A stretch of DNA of 64,000 nucleotides from Halosimplex aquaticum (GTDB lineage Archaea > Halobacteriota > Halobacteria > Halobacteriales > Haloarculaceae): the NCBI RefSeq assembly GCF_028747785.1, contig NZ_CP118158.1, positions 2,232,001-2,296,000 of the forward strand, read 5' to 3'. The position numbers and the translations under genes are program-made. The notes beneath the pieces were generated by a model. The model worked only from the letters and a program-made list of their open reading frames with translations. It was not told where the DNA came from and did no database searches. How positions within the stretch are numbered: the first letter of the stretch is position 1; each line of letters starts with the position of its first letter. Positions 40,535 to 48,723 of this stretch are shown in pieces.

Positions 40535-40669
40535 CCCGTTCCGGCCGCTTCTGAAACACCGATACGGGGCGCTCCCGACAGCGCTCCTCCCGATCCCGTG
40601 ACGACTCGTGATCGGACCAACATAGTTAGGCGCCAGCGCTATCCTCGGTCCGGCGCAAGAACGGGTGTA

Positions 40670-40870
40670 ATGAGCGAATCCCAGCAGAACGAACGCACGC
40701 GCGAGCTCGGTGAACTGTTCGTCTCGGTCACCGGCGACGACACGGTGACGGAGTCCCAGGAGCCCGAGGGCGAGAAGGTCGCCGACGAGGCGGACGAGGA
40801 GGAGTACGTGGTGAGCGACGACGGCCTCGACGGCGCCATCGACGCCGACCTCGACGCGGCGTCGAAGTGA
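40670..40870 (+). CDS. Small acidic haloarchaeal protein
   Basis: A 66-residue acidic protein beginning MSESQQNERTRELGELFVSV and continuing with TGDDTVTESQEPEGEKVADE and a VVSDDGLDGAIDADLDAA end. It has no membrane segment and no Cys. It looks like one of the conserved short acidic haloarchaeal proteins of unknown function. ATG 40670 is preferred over an earlier ATG at 40598, because the intervening codons are Arg-rich and atypical. It ends 12 bp before the convergent PHP gene. Confidence 0.6.
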   Translation: MSESQQNERTRELGELFVSVTGDDTVTESQEPEGEKVADEADEEEYVVSDDGLDGAIDADLDAASK

Positions 40871-40882
40871 CGGGGCGAGCGG

Positions 40883-41650
40883 TCAGACCGAAAGCTCGAC
40901 GACGTCGAGGGGGGCGGCGTCGAGTCCGTCGGAGAGGATCGGAACCCGTTCTCGCAGTTCCCGCGGCGAGTGAGCGTCCGAGCCGACGGTCACCGACACG
41001 TCGTGCTCGGCGAGGACCGACAGGAAGTCGGGACCCGGATGGAACTCGCCGTAGTCGGCCTGGATCCGGCCGGCGTTGAGTTCCGGGACGGTCTTCGAAT
41101 CGGCCAGCGCCGCGGCCACCGCCTCGTAGTGGTCGCTGGTCGCGTACCCCCGGAGGGCGGGGTTGCGCTCGACGATATCGAGGTGCGCCGCCACGTCGAA
41201 CAGCCCCGACTCGACCAGGGCGACCACCCGGTCGAAGTACTCGTCGACCGCGGCGCGCTGTTGCTCGTCGGTGCGGTCGGCGAAGTAGTCCCAGTGGACG
41301 TTGGCCTCCTCGACCTCGTGGACGCTCCCGACGGCGTAGTCGAAGTCGGCCTCGGCGAGGAACGCCCGGATCTCGGCCTCGTCCGCCGGGTGGTAGTCGA
41401 CCTCGACGGCGTCGAATATCCGCAGGTCGTACTCCTCGCGCAGCTCCTCGATGGCGTCGCGGCGGCGCTCGTAGGTCAGGTCCAGATTGAAGCCGAACCG
41501 CTTTTTGTAGCGCTTGAGGTGCTCGCGCTCGGAGACGTTGCAGTGGTCGGCGAACCCGACGCCGTCCAGACCGGCGTCGGCCGCCGCCTCCACCATGCCC
41601 TCGAGGAACTCGCCGTCGGAGTACGAAGAGTGGACGTGGTAGTCGTACAC
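40883..41650 (-). CDS. PHP-domain phosphoesterase (histidinol-phosphatase-like)
   Basis: A 255-residue PHP protein. Metal-binding motifs in order: YDYHVHSSYSDGEF (HxH), VGFADHCNVSER, FDAVEVDYHPADE, YAVGSVHEVEE, LFDVAAHLDIVERN and SVTVGSDAHSPREL. The full set of His/Asp ligands for the trinuclear site appears intact. The closest functional class is HisK-type histidinol phosphatase, but general phosphoesterase activity is equally possible. No histidine genes are nearby. Confidence 0.87.
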   Translation of the reverse strand: MYDYHVHSSYSDGEFLEGMVEAAADAGLDGVGFADHCNVSEREHLKRYKKRFGFNLDLTYERRRDAIEELREEYDLRIFDAVEVDYHPADEAEIRAFLAEADFDYAVGSVHEVEEANVHWDYFADRTDEQQRAAVDEYFDRVVALVESGLFDVAAHLDIVERNPALRGYATSDHYEAVAAALADSKTVPELNAGRIQADYGEFHPGPDFLSVLAEHDVSVTVGSDAHSPRELRERVPILSDGLDAAPLDVVELSV

Positions 41651-41857
41651 GGGCGCCTATCCGTCGGCCACGGCGAAGGACCTTTCGGGGGCGCGGGAGC
41701 CGCTCGCGTGTCTCTGCCGGGAGCCGTCACTGCTCCGTCTGCGAGCGCCGCTGACACTCCGCCGGACGCCCCGATCGGCGCGATGGCTCGGCGACGGAGA
41801 AGCGGAAAATCAGTCGGGGAAACCAACTGAAAAACCATTCACGACCCTAGGGCGCGC

Positions 41858-43222
41858 ATGACCGCGCCCCCACCAATCGAGGAGCTTCACTTCGACGACG
41901 CGCCGAACGTCGACGAGGTCCCCGGTCCCAGGTCTCGACGGCTCCGCGAGCGCCAGCGCGCCGCGGAGAGTTCCGCGGTGCTGTACCCGACGGAGATGCC
42001 CATCGGGTTCCGCGAGGGCAAGGGCGCCACCATCGAGGACGTGGACGGCAACCGGTACCTGGACTTCTTCGCCGGCATCAGCGTCCTCAACGTCGGCCAC
42101 GCCAACCCCTACGTCGCCGAGGCGGCCGCCGAGCAGTCCCACACCCTGCCGCACTCGCTGGACTTCCCGACGGAACCCCGGCTGGACCTGATCGAGAAAC
42201 TCGAATCGATCGCGCCGGGCGGGCTGGCCGGTGCGAGCCGCGTCGTCTTCGGCGGTCCGACCGGGAGCGACGCCGTCGAGGGGTCGATCAAGCTCGCCAA
42301 GCAGTACACGGGCAACCGCGGGATGGTCGCCTTCTACGGGGCGTTCCACGGGGAGACCTCCGGCGCCTTCAGCCTCAGCGCCGACGGGAAGTACAAGCGC
42401 GACTACACGCCCCTGCTCGCGGAGGTCGAACACGCCCAGTACCCCTACCCCTTCAGGCAGGGCGTCCCGCCCGAGGAAGCGGTCGATCGGGCGCTCGACG
42501 ACGTCCAGACGCTGCTGGGCGACCGCTACGGCGCGATGCCGAACCCCGCGGGCGTGTGGGTCGAACCGATCCAGGGCGAGGGCGGCGTCGTCGTCCCGCC
42601 CGAGGGGTTCATGTCCGGCCTGCGCGACCTCTGCGACGACTACGACGTGCCGCTGATCGTCGACGAGATCCAGACGGGGATGGGCCGCACCGGCGAGTGG
42701 TGGGCCAGCGACCACTTCGACGTGACGCCCGACGCGATGACCGTCGGGAAGGGGATCGGTAACGGCCACCCCCTCTCGGCGACGGTCTACCGCGAGGAAC
42801 TGGACACCTGGGGGCCCGGCGGTCACACCGGCACCTTCCGCGGGTACAACGTCGCGATGCGCGCCGCGCTGCGCTCCATCGAGTACATCGAGGCCCACGA
42901 CCTGCTCGACCACGCCACCGAACTCGGAGAGTACATCCGCGGACGGCTCCGCGACGTCGACAGCCCGCTGGTCGGCGAGGTCCGGGGCCTCGGCCTGTTC
43001 GTCGGCGCCGAGTTCGTCGACCGGAACGGGCGCCCCGCCTCGGACGCCGTGAGCGAGGTGCGCCAGCGCTGCATGGAGCGGGGCGTCCTCGCGTGGGGCG
43101 GCGGCCGCGACGACAACGTCCTGCGCCTGCTCCCGCCGCTCGTGATGACCCGCGAACAGGCCGAAACCGGCCTCGATATCGTCTGTGACGCCATCGAGGC
43201 GACGGCCGACGAGCGGATCTGA
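41858..43222 (+). CDS. Class III aminotransferase (PLP)
   Basis: A 454-residue fold-type I aminotransferase. The PLP site is seen as VVFGGPTGSDAVEGSIKLAK, AFYGAFHGETSGAFSL, WVEPIQGEGGVVVPPEGF, LIVDEIQTGMGRTGEW and MTVGKGIGNGHPLSA with Lys298. The acidic N-terminus and the RYLDFFAGISVLNVGHANP strand are as in 4-aminobutyrate, diaminobutyrate and ornithine transaminases. The donor cannot be named from sequence; no ectoine or polyamine genes flank it. It is 207 bp from the divergent PHP gene and 94 bp before the histidine kinase. Confidence 0.9.
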   Translation: MTAPPPIEELHFDDAPNVDEVPGPRSRRLRERQRAAESSAVLYPTEMPIGFREGKGATIEDVDGNRYLDFFAGISVLNVGHANPYVAEAAAEQSHTLPHSLDFPTEPRLDLIEKLESIAPGGLAGASRVVFGGPTGSDAVEGSIKLAKQYTGNRGMVAFYGAFHGETSGAFSLSADGKYKRDYTPLLAEVEHAQYPYPFRQGVPPEEAVDRALDDVQTLLGDRYGAMPNPAGVWVEPIQGEGGVVVPPEGFMSGLRDLCDDYDVPLIVDEIQTGMGRTGEWWASDHFDVTPDAMTVGKGIGNGHPLSATVYREELDTWGPGGHTGTFRGYNVAMRAALRSIEYIEAHDLLDHATELGEYIRGRLRDVDSPLVGEVRGLGLFVGAEFVDRNGRPASDAVSEVRQRCMERGVLAWGGGRDDNVLRLLPPLVMTREQAETGLDIVCDAIEATADERI

Positions 43223-43284
43223 GCGCGACCGGTCCCCTGCGAGCGGGCCGCACAGTTTTCGCCGTTGATTCCGTTAGGTATCCA

Positions 43285-43294
43285 TTTAAAAAAA
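43285..43294 (+). promoter_or_regulatory. AT-rich TATA element before histidine kinase
   Basis: TTTAAAAAAA lies 23-32 nt before the ATG at 43317, the expected TATA position for a leaderless or very short-leader transcript. It is the most AT-rich run in this region. Confidence 0.6.
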
Positions 43295-43316
43295 GACGAT
43301 CCCGTAGGCGGGGGGT

Positions 43317-44645
43317 ATGGAGAGTATCCGCCGATGGGACGCGGGGACGCGCGTCGTCGTCGGCGCGGGCGCCGCGCTCGCGCTGGCCTCCCTCGCGCAC
43401 CACGCGGCAGAGGCCGCAGCACTCGGGTCTATCCGGGGCCCGTTCGTCGCGCTCCTGCTCGACGGAGTCCCGTCGCTCCTGCTCGCCTACGCCGGCTACC
43501 GGCTCGGCGAGACGGAGCTGGGCCCCGAGTACCGGTGGCTGGCCGCGGTGTGGTGTCTCGGCGGGCTCGTCGTCTTCACCGGCGTTCTCGGACTCACCAT
43601 CCTCGTGCGACTGATCGAAGGGCGGGCGGTCGCCGAGGCGTGGTTCACGCTGCTCGTCACCGCGTCCGCCGGCGGCGTCGCCGGCGTCGTCGCCGGGTAC
43701 TACCGGGCGAGAGCGCTCGCCGACGCCAGCCGCGCCCGACGGGCGAGCGAGACGCTCGCGTTCGTCAACGACCTCGTCCGCCACGACCTTCGCAACGACA
43801 TGCAGGTCATCCGCGCCTACGCGGCGGAGCTAGAGGCTGCCGATCCAGAGATCGACGGGGAGCTGGCCGACCACGCCACGACCGTCCGCGAGAAGACCGA
43901 CGAGGCGTTCGAACGCATCGAGTCGGCGGGGTCGATCGCGAAGACCGTCGCCGGCGAGGCAGACTACGAACCGGTCGACCTGGCCGCGATCACCGACGAC
44001 GTGGCCACCGCGGCCGCGACGGCGACCGACGTCGCCGTCCGGACGGACCTGCCCGACAGCGCCCCCGTCGTCGCCAACGCCGGCCTCCGCTCGGTCGTCG
44101 ACAACCTCGTCGAGAACGCGGTCGAGCACGGCTCGACGAGCCCTCGTTCGCAGACTCACGAGGACGCCGTGGAACACGGTTCCACGAGCCCTCGTTCGCA
44201 GACTCACGAGGACGCCGTGGAACACGGTTCCACGAGCCCTCGTTCGCAGACTCACGAGGACGCCGTGGAACACGGTTCCACGAGCCCTGGCTCCCACGCT
44301 CGCCAGGACGCGGTCGAGCACGGCTCGACGAGCCCTCGTTCGCAGACCCGCGCGGACCCGGACGAACCGTGCATCTCCCTGACCGTCGAGCGCGGCGACG
44401 AGACGACGCGGCTGGTCGTCAGCGACGACGGCCCCGGCATCCCACGCGAGGAGCGCCCGTCCGCGTTTCGCCCCGGCGGAGAGACCGACGGCGGCGGCCT
44501 CCGCATCGCCGCGACGCTCGTCGAACGCTACGGCGGCGACCTCCGGGTCCGCGACGACGACGGCGCCACTGTCGTCGTCGAACTGCCGAGCGCCACCGCC
44601 GACCGGGACGCCTCGACGGCCGACCCGCGCCCGCTCCGCGAGTGA
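43317..44645 (+). CDS. Membrane histidine kinase with N-box repeat array
   Basis: A 442-residue sensor kinase. Residues 10-140 hold about four membrane helices. The H-box is FVNDLVRHDLRNDMQVIRAY with phospho-acceptor H156. The ATPase N-box is SVVDNLVENAVEHG (N267), the D/G boxes are VVSDDGPGIPREE and ETDGGGLRIAATLVERYGG. Between N-box and the next beta strand (CISLTVERG), residues 269-348 consist of five 16-residue repeats of VEHGSTSPRSQTHEDA. The ATP lid side of the domain is thus extended by about 65 residues. No response regulator is adjacent; haloarchaeal kinases are often orphan. Confidence 0.9.
   Translation: MESIRRWDAGTRVVVGAGAALALASLAHHAAEAAALGSIRGPFVALLLDGVPSLLLAYAGYRLGETELGPEYRWLAAVWCLGGLVVFTGVLGLTILVRLIEGRAVAEAWFTLLVTASAGGVAGVVAGYYRARALADASRARRASETLAFVNDLVRHDLRNDMQVIRAYAAELEAADPEIDGELADHATTVREKTDEAFERIESAGSIAKTVAGEADYEPVDLAAITDDVATAAATATDVAVRTDLPDSAPVVANAGLRSVVDNLVENAVEHGSTSPRSQTHEDAVEHGSTSPRSQTHEDAVEHGSTSPRSQTHEDAVEHGSTSPGSHARQDAVEHGSTSPRSQTRADPDEPCISLTVERGDETTRLVVSDDGPGIPREERPSAFRPGGETDGGGLRIAATLVERYGGDLRVRDDDGATVVVELPSATADRDASTADPRPLRE
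44121..44360 (+). repeat. Five 48-bp tandem repeats in the kinase N-box
   Basis: Units start at 44121, 44169, 44217, 44265 and 44313. Units 2 and 3 are identical, unit 1 differs at a few synonymous positions in its first 15 bases, and units 4 and 5 are more diverged. Each encodes VEHGSTSPRSQTHEDA or a close variant, beginning with the VEHG of the N-box. There are no spacers. Confidence 0.95.
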
Positions 44646-44657
44646 CCGCGACGGCGG

Positions 44658-45641
44658 TCAGCCCTCGACCCACGTCAGCGGCGTGTACCGGCCCGTGAAG
44701 TCGTCGGTCACGGGCACCTCGCCCACGGCGGTCCACCCGTCCGAGCGGTCCGCGAGGACCGACCCGCGGTGGGTCGCCACGACGAGGTCGCCGTCCACTG
44801 CGGTCATCCCGGTGACCGTCTCGTCGGGCTTCGGGAAGTCGACGCGCTCCAGCGAGCCGTCTCGGAATGCGAACAACTCGGGGTCGGCGTCGTCGTCCTC
44901 CCACGTCGAGGAGTTCGCCAGCGCGCCCCCGGCGTAGACCGTCCCGTCCAACGAGAACGCCGTCCGGAAGTACCGCTGGTCGAACCCTTCGTCCAGCCGC
45001 GTCCACGACTCACCGCCGTCGGTCGTCCGGAAGAGCCCGAAACCCGTCGCGGCGACGTACTCGCCGGGCCCGACCACGTGGAGTTCGTGGATGTCGTCGT
45101 CCACCCCCTCCCGTCGCTCCTCCCAGGTCTCGCCGCGGTCGTCGCTGACGTGGACCCCGCCCACCTCGACGCCGGCGACGAGTCGCTCGGGAGCGGCCGG
45201 GTCGTGGTGGAGGTCGCGGACCTGCGCGAGGTTCTCGTGGCGGGGGAGCCGCCACTCGTCGCGAGCGGGGAGGTCCTGAAAGCCCTCGCACTCGACCCAG
45301 TCGACGAAGGGACCGACGTCGTCCGTCGGCCCCGCTCGCGCGCCGTACTCGAACTCGCCCGCGTAGACGTGGGCCGGACGCGTCCCGGCGTAGAGTCGAC
45401 CGTCGGGAAGCGCGCCCACGGCGTACGTCTGCTCCCGAGGGACCCCCAAGCCGATCCACGTCTCACCGTCGGGGGAGTGGCAGAGCGCCGTCGTCGACGC
45501 GGCGAATACTCCGTCGATCGCGTCGAACTGGCGAAGGCGCACGACGCGGCCGCTCCAGAGTTCCTGCTCGGCCGTCCGCTCGGCCGACCCATCGAGATCC
45601 GGGAGGCGATACACGCCGTCGTCGCTGCCGGCGAGGAGCAT
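44658..45641 (-). CDS. BNR/sialidase-like beta-propeller protein
   Basis: A 327-residue propeller. Asp-box-like turns recur: SPDGETWIGL, SDDRGETWEERREG and TTDGGESWTRLDEG, spaced at blade length, with GVYRLPDL and FAASTTALCH strands. Haloarchaeal proteins of this type are annotated as sialidase-fold or photosynthesis-stability-like, with no known activity. ATG 45641 (MLLAGSDDGVY) is preferred over an upstream TTG at 45668. There is no signal peptide. It is flanked by the histidine kinase (convergent) and the SDR gene (same strand, 81 bp). Confidence 0.82.
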   Translation of the reverse strand: MLLAGSDDGVYRLPDLDGSAERTAEQELWSGRVVRLRQFDAIDGVFAASTTALCHSPDGETWIGLGVPREQTYAVGALPDGRLYAGTRPAHVYAGEFEYGARAGPTDDVGPFVDWVECEGFQDLPARDEWRLPRHENLAQVRDLHHDPAAPERLVAGVEVGGVHVSDDRGETWEERREGVDDDIHELHVVGPGEYVAATGFGLFRTTDGGESWTRLDEGFDQRYFRTAFSLDGTVYAGGALANSSTWEDDDADPELFAFRDGSLERVDFPKPDETVTGMTAVDGDLVVATHRGSVLADRSDGWTAVGEVPVTDDFTGRYTPLTWVEG

Positions 45642-45722
45642 ACCCGGACCCACGGCGGAGCCACCCAAAAGCGCTCGCTGAACCGCGTTTTTGTAACCGA
45701 CATTACCTTTCCGGACGCGCCG

Positions 45723-46520
45723 TCAGAGCGTGCTGCCGCCGTCGACCCAGAGGACCTCCCCGGTGACGTAGTCGGCGCCCTCGCTGGCGAGGTAGCGGTA
45801 GGCGTCTTTCAGGTCCCCGGGGCGACCGGCTCTGGTGGGCGGTTCGCGGCCGTCGCCGACGGAGTCTTCGGCGCGCTCGGACCAGCCCTCCGTGATCTCG
45901 GTGGCGATGGGGCCCGGCGCGACGGCGTTGACTCGCACGCCGTGCTGGGCGAGTTCGAGCGCTGCGCTCCGGGTCAGCATCTTCACCGCGCCCTTGGTCG
46001 TCGCGTAGTGGGAGTGCTCCCACTCGGCGTGCTCGCTGGTGGTCGACGCGGTGTTGACGACGGCGCCGGGTTCGTCGCGGTCGATCATGTCCTGGGCGGC
46101 GAGTTGCGTCCCGAAGAAGGCGCCGCGGGCGTTGACGGCGTGGAGGCGGTCGTACTCATCGGGCGTGACGTCGAGGAACTCGCGGCTGACGTGGATCCCC
46201 GCGTTGTTGACCATCACGTCGACGCCGCCGAACTCGCGGGCGCCCTCGACGACCGAGGCGAGGTCGTCGTACGCCGAAACGTCCGTCTCGACGAACTCGC
46301 CGCGGCCCGGCGTCTCCGCGTCGATCAGTTCGTGGGTCGGCGTCTCGGCGTCGCCCGCCGCGGCCTCGGCGTTCCGGTCTTTCGGGTCCGCGCGCACGTC
46401 GGCGTTGATCACCGTCGCGCCCGCCTCGCCGAACCCGACCGCGACCGCGCGGCCGATGCCGGAACTCGCGCCGGTGACGATCACGGTGTCCTCGGAGAAG
46501 TCCGCGCTGATGGTTCCCAT
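45723..46520 (-). CDS. Short-chain dehydrogenase/reductase
   Basis: A 265-residue classical SDR. The nucleotide loop is VIVTGASSGIGRAVAVGFGE, the NNAG motif is VDVMVNNAGIHVSRE, and the active site is VVNTASTTSEHAEWEHSHYA-TTKGAVK (Ser, Tyr and Lys of the YxxxK motif). The end DYVTGEVLWVDGGSTL is standard. An insertion of about 20 acidic residues follows the cofactor strand (VRADPKDRNAEAAAGDAE). The substrate cannot be inferred. A tandem repeat lies upstream of its start. Confidence 0.9.
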   Translation of the reverse strand: MGTISADFSEDTVIVTGASSGIGRAVAVGFGEAGATVINADVRADPKDRNAEAAAGDAETPTHELIDAETPGRGEFVETDVSAYDDLASVVEGAREFGGVDVMVNNAGIHVSREFLDVTPDEYDRLHAVNARGAFFGTQLAAQDMIDRDEPGAVVNTASTTSEHAEWEHSHYATTKGAVKMLTRSAALELAQHGVRVNAVAPGPIATEITEGWSERAEDSVGDGREPPTRAGRPGDLKDAYRYLASEGADYVTGEVLWVDGGSTL

Positions 46521-46591
46521 GGTGGCGTCTCGGGCCGCAGGGCCAACGGGGTTTCGGAGCGGGTGGCCGACAGCCAGGACGGGAGTCCGAC

Positions 46592-46674
46592 GTGCGCGGG
46601 GAGCGCGGCGAAGCGGAGTGTGGAGGGCCGAAGTGCGCCGGGGGGAGCGGCAAAGCGAAGTGTGGAGGGCCGAA
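46592..46674. repeat. Two 41-42-bp direct repeats, intergenic
   Basis: 46592-46632 and 46633-46674 share the pattern gtgcgc-ggggagc-ggc-aagcg-agtgtggagggccgaa with several small differences; a third truncated copy (gcgcggggagtgg) follows. They lie between the SDR start and the end of the ABC permease gene, both on the minus strand. No coding role is seen. Confidence 0.8.
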
Positions 46675-46706
46675 GGCGCGGGGAGTGGCTCGTCTCGAAT
46701 CGCCGC

Positions 46707-47546
46707 TCAGACGAGGTCAGTCCGGCGGAACTGGGCGAGCGCCAGCCCCGCGGACCCGACCGACCACGCCAGGAGGACGGCCACGTTGAACCAGAGGTAC
46801 TGGGACAGTTCCGTGTCGGGCGAGTCGTGGAGCAACTCGTACCGGTCGGCAGCGCCCGCGAACACCGGTTCGCTCGCGCGGCCGTAGGCGCCGTAGGGGG
46901 ACAGCGACCGGACCAACTGCCGGGTCGACTCGGGCACGGTCGTCCCGAGGAGGTCGCCGACCGCGGTCAGCGCCGTGTCCAGCCCGACCGGCGGCAACAT
47001 GCCGATCCAGAACGGGACGAGCACGAAGTAGGCGCCGACCGCGCCGAGCATCGCGGTCGACCGGTTCCGCGCGACCGCCGAGACGGCGACGAAGAGGCTG
47101 ACGAACGAGAGGGCGTACAGCGACGAGACGCCGGAGAAGACGGCGAACCGAACGGGGTCCGGCGAATGCTGGAAGGTCGCGAGCGCGACGAGGAATCCGA
47201 CGAGGACGCTACACAGCGTGGCACCGACTGCGACGACCGTCCGGGAGAGGACCAGCCCGGCGACGTACGAGCCGCGGGTCCGCGGGAGACCGAGCACGAA
47301 CCGGATCCGGCCGCTGGCGCGGTCGCCCGCGACTGCCGCGTACGCGAGCGGCGCCAGCAGGATCGGCGCGACCAGGATGTAGGCGCGGACCACGTCGTAG
47401 AGCGTCCGGTACGGGTGGGGGTGGATGCCGGACTCGGCGAGGAAGAGCAGGCCGACCGTCCCGACGAACGCGGCGACGACCCCGAGCGCAACCCGGGACC
47501 GGACAGCGTTCAGGAGGTCGTCGCGGGCGACGGCGACGGCCGTCAC
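46707..47546 (-). CDS. ABC transporter permease (NosY-type ABC-2)
   Basis: A 279-residue membrane protein with about six helices: VALGVVAAFVGTVGLLFLAE, VAPILLAPLAYAAVAGDRASG and the long C-terminal VAVLLAWSVGSAGLALAQF. The ERASGRIRFVLGLP-like segment (DRASGRIRFVLGLPRTRGSY) is the family marker of ABC-2 permeases such as NosY. It pairs with the ATPase whose stop it overlaps by GTGA (47543-47546). The cargo is unknown; no nos genes are present. Confidence 0.88.
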   Translation of the reverse strand: MTAVAVARDDLLNAVRSRVALGVVAAFVGTVGLLFLAESGIHPHPYRTLYDVVRAYILVAPILLAPLAYAAVAGDRASGRIRFVLGLPRTRGSYVAGLVLSRTVVAVGATLCSVLVGFLVALATFQHSPDPVRFAVFSGVSSLYALSFVSLFVAVSAVARNRSTAMLGAVGAYFVLVPFWIGMLPPVGLDTALTAVGDLLGTTVPESTRQLVRSLSPYGAYGRASEPVFAGAADRYELLHDSPDTELSQYLWFNVAVLLAWSVGSAGLALAQFRRTDLV

Positions 47547-48496
47547 CGCGACTCACCCCCGGCGACCGCGACGCTTCCGTCCGGTCCGTCGACCGCCCGC
47601 TCGCTCGTGTACGCCTCGAAAAGGGCTTCGAGCGACGGGGCCTCGGTGTCGAAGTCCCGGACCGTCGTCGCGTCGTTCAGCCGGTCGAGCACCGCAACCT
47701 TCGCGTCGTCGGTCGCACACGCCGCGCGGACGACGCGGCCGTCGACCGTCACGCCGCTGACCCCCTCGATCCCGGCGACTGCGTCGGGTTCGGGGGACGC
47801 GTCGACGGTCGCCTCCACGACGGTGGTCGCGTCCATCGATGCGCGCAGATCGTCGAGGGCGTCGACGGTGACCAGTTCGCCGTCGGCCATGATCCCCACG
47901 CGGTCGCAGACCCGCTCGACCTGCCCGAGCACGTGCGAGGAGAAGAAGACGGTCGCGCCGCGCTCGGCCTCCGTCCGGACGATCTCGCGGAGGCGCTTGG
48001 CGCCCGAGGGGTCGAGCCCGCTGGACGGCTCGTCGAGTATCAACAGGTCCGGGTCGCCGACGAGCGCGACGCCGAGCGCCAGCCGCTGGGTCATCCCCTT
48101 CGAGTATTCGCCGACCGCTCGGCGGGCGTCGTCGGGATCCAGGCCGACCCGCTCGACGATCGCGTCGGGGTCGTCGTCGGCGTCCTTCGCCTCGATGGCC
48201 GACCGGAGGTGGTCGCGAGCGGTCAGGTTCTCGTAGAGGTCGTACCCCTCTGGGAGCAGGCCGGTTCGCGCGCGGACCTCCCGCGCCTCGTCCGTCGCGT
48301 CGCGGCCCAGCACCGTCACCGACCCCGCGGTCGGCCGCTGGAACCCCAGCAACAGGTCGATGGTCGTCGATTTCCCGGCGCCGTTCGGACCGAGGAAGCC
48401 GAAGACCTCGCCGGACTCGACGGTGAGGTCGAGGCCGTCGACGGCCCGAGCGTCGCCGTGTCGCTTCGTCAGGGCGGTCGTCTCGATGGCGGTCAT
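47543..48496 (-). CDS. ABC transporter ATP-binding protein
   Basis: A 317-residue ATPase of the ABC-2 exporter type. Walker A is FLGPNGAGKSTTIDLLLGFQ, the Q-loop region follows with LLPEGYDLYENLTARDHL, the signature is VGEYSKGMTQRLALGVALVG and Walker B is LLILDEPSSGLDPSGAKRL, with the H-loop in ATVFFSSHVLGQVERV. The C-terminal 90 residues form the extra domain typical of this class. It is co-translated with the permease. Its promoter (minus-strand TATA at 48522-48527) and one of two palindromes lie in the divergent region. Confidence 0.93.
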   Translation of the reverse strand: MTAIETTALTKRHGDARAVDGLDLTVESGEVFGFLGPNGAGKSTTIDLLLGFQRPTAGSVTVLGRDATDEAREVRARTGLLPEGYDLYENLTARDHLRSAIEAKDADDDPDAIVERVGLDPDDARRAVGEYSKGMTQRLALGVALVGDPDLLILDEPSSGLDPSGAKRLREIVRTEAERGATVFFSSHVLGQVERVCDRVGIMADGELVTVDALDDLRASMDATTVVEATVDASPEPDAVAGIEGVSGVTVDGRVVRAACATDDAKVAVLDRLNDATTVRDFDTEAPSLEALFEAYTSERAVDGPDGSVAVAGGESR

Positions 48497-48521
48497 GCAC
48501 TCGCGGCTACCTCCGGACCCC

Positions 48522-48527
48522 GATTAA
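48522..48527 (-). promoter_or_regulatory. TATA element before ABC ATPase
   Basis: On the minus strand, TTAATC is centred about 29 nt before the ATPase ATG (48496), in gcttaatcgg, predicting a very short leader. Confidence 0.5.
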
Positions 48528-48561
48528 GCACCGACCATTGTTCACGATCTGGTAGGTTCGC

Positions 48562-48575
48562 TGTATCGGCGTACA
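48562..48575. promoter_or_regulatory. Palindrome TGTA-N6-TACA, site 1
   Basis: TGTATCGGCGTACA, 66 bp upstream of the ABC ATPase start. The same TGTA-N6-TACA form recurs at 48647. Candidate operator in the divergent region. Confidence 0.5.
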
Positions 48576-48646
48576 CCGGCGTTCGATCGGGGGCGGATCG
48601 CCGCGCGGACGGCGGAAGAATCAGGGGCATACGCGCGTTCTGTCGG

Positions 48647-48660
48647 TGTATCCCCGTACA
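48647..48660. promoter_or_regulatory. Palindrome TGTA-N6-TACA, site 2
   Basis: TGTATCCCCGTACA, extended to six-base arms GGTGTA and TACACC (48645-48662), lies 64 bp upstream of the divergent membrane gene. The two sites are placed symmetrically with respect to the two starts. Confidence 0.5.
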
Positions 48661-48692
48661 CCCGTCCGACCGGCGAGCCAACGGAAGCGGGG

Positions 48693-48698
48693 TATTAA
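48693..48698 (+). promoter_or_regulatory. TATA element before 48724 gene
   Basis: TATTAA is centred about 28 nt before the ATG at 48724, in gggtattaagg. A leaderless transcript is expected. Confidence 0.55.
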
Positions 48699-48723
48699 GG
48701 ATTCGAGGCGACGTGTCGGAATC

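Noticed and set aside
44121..44360. CRISPR-like repeat array
   Set aside because: The repeats are contiguous without spacers, in frame inside a kinase gene and encode the N-box.
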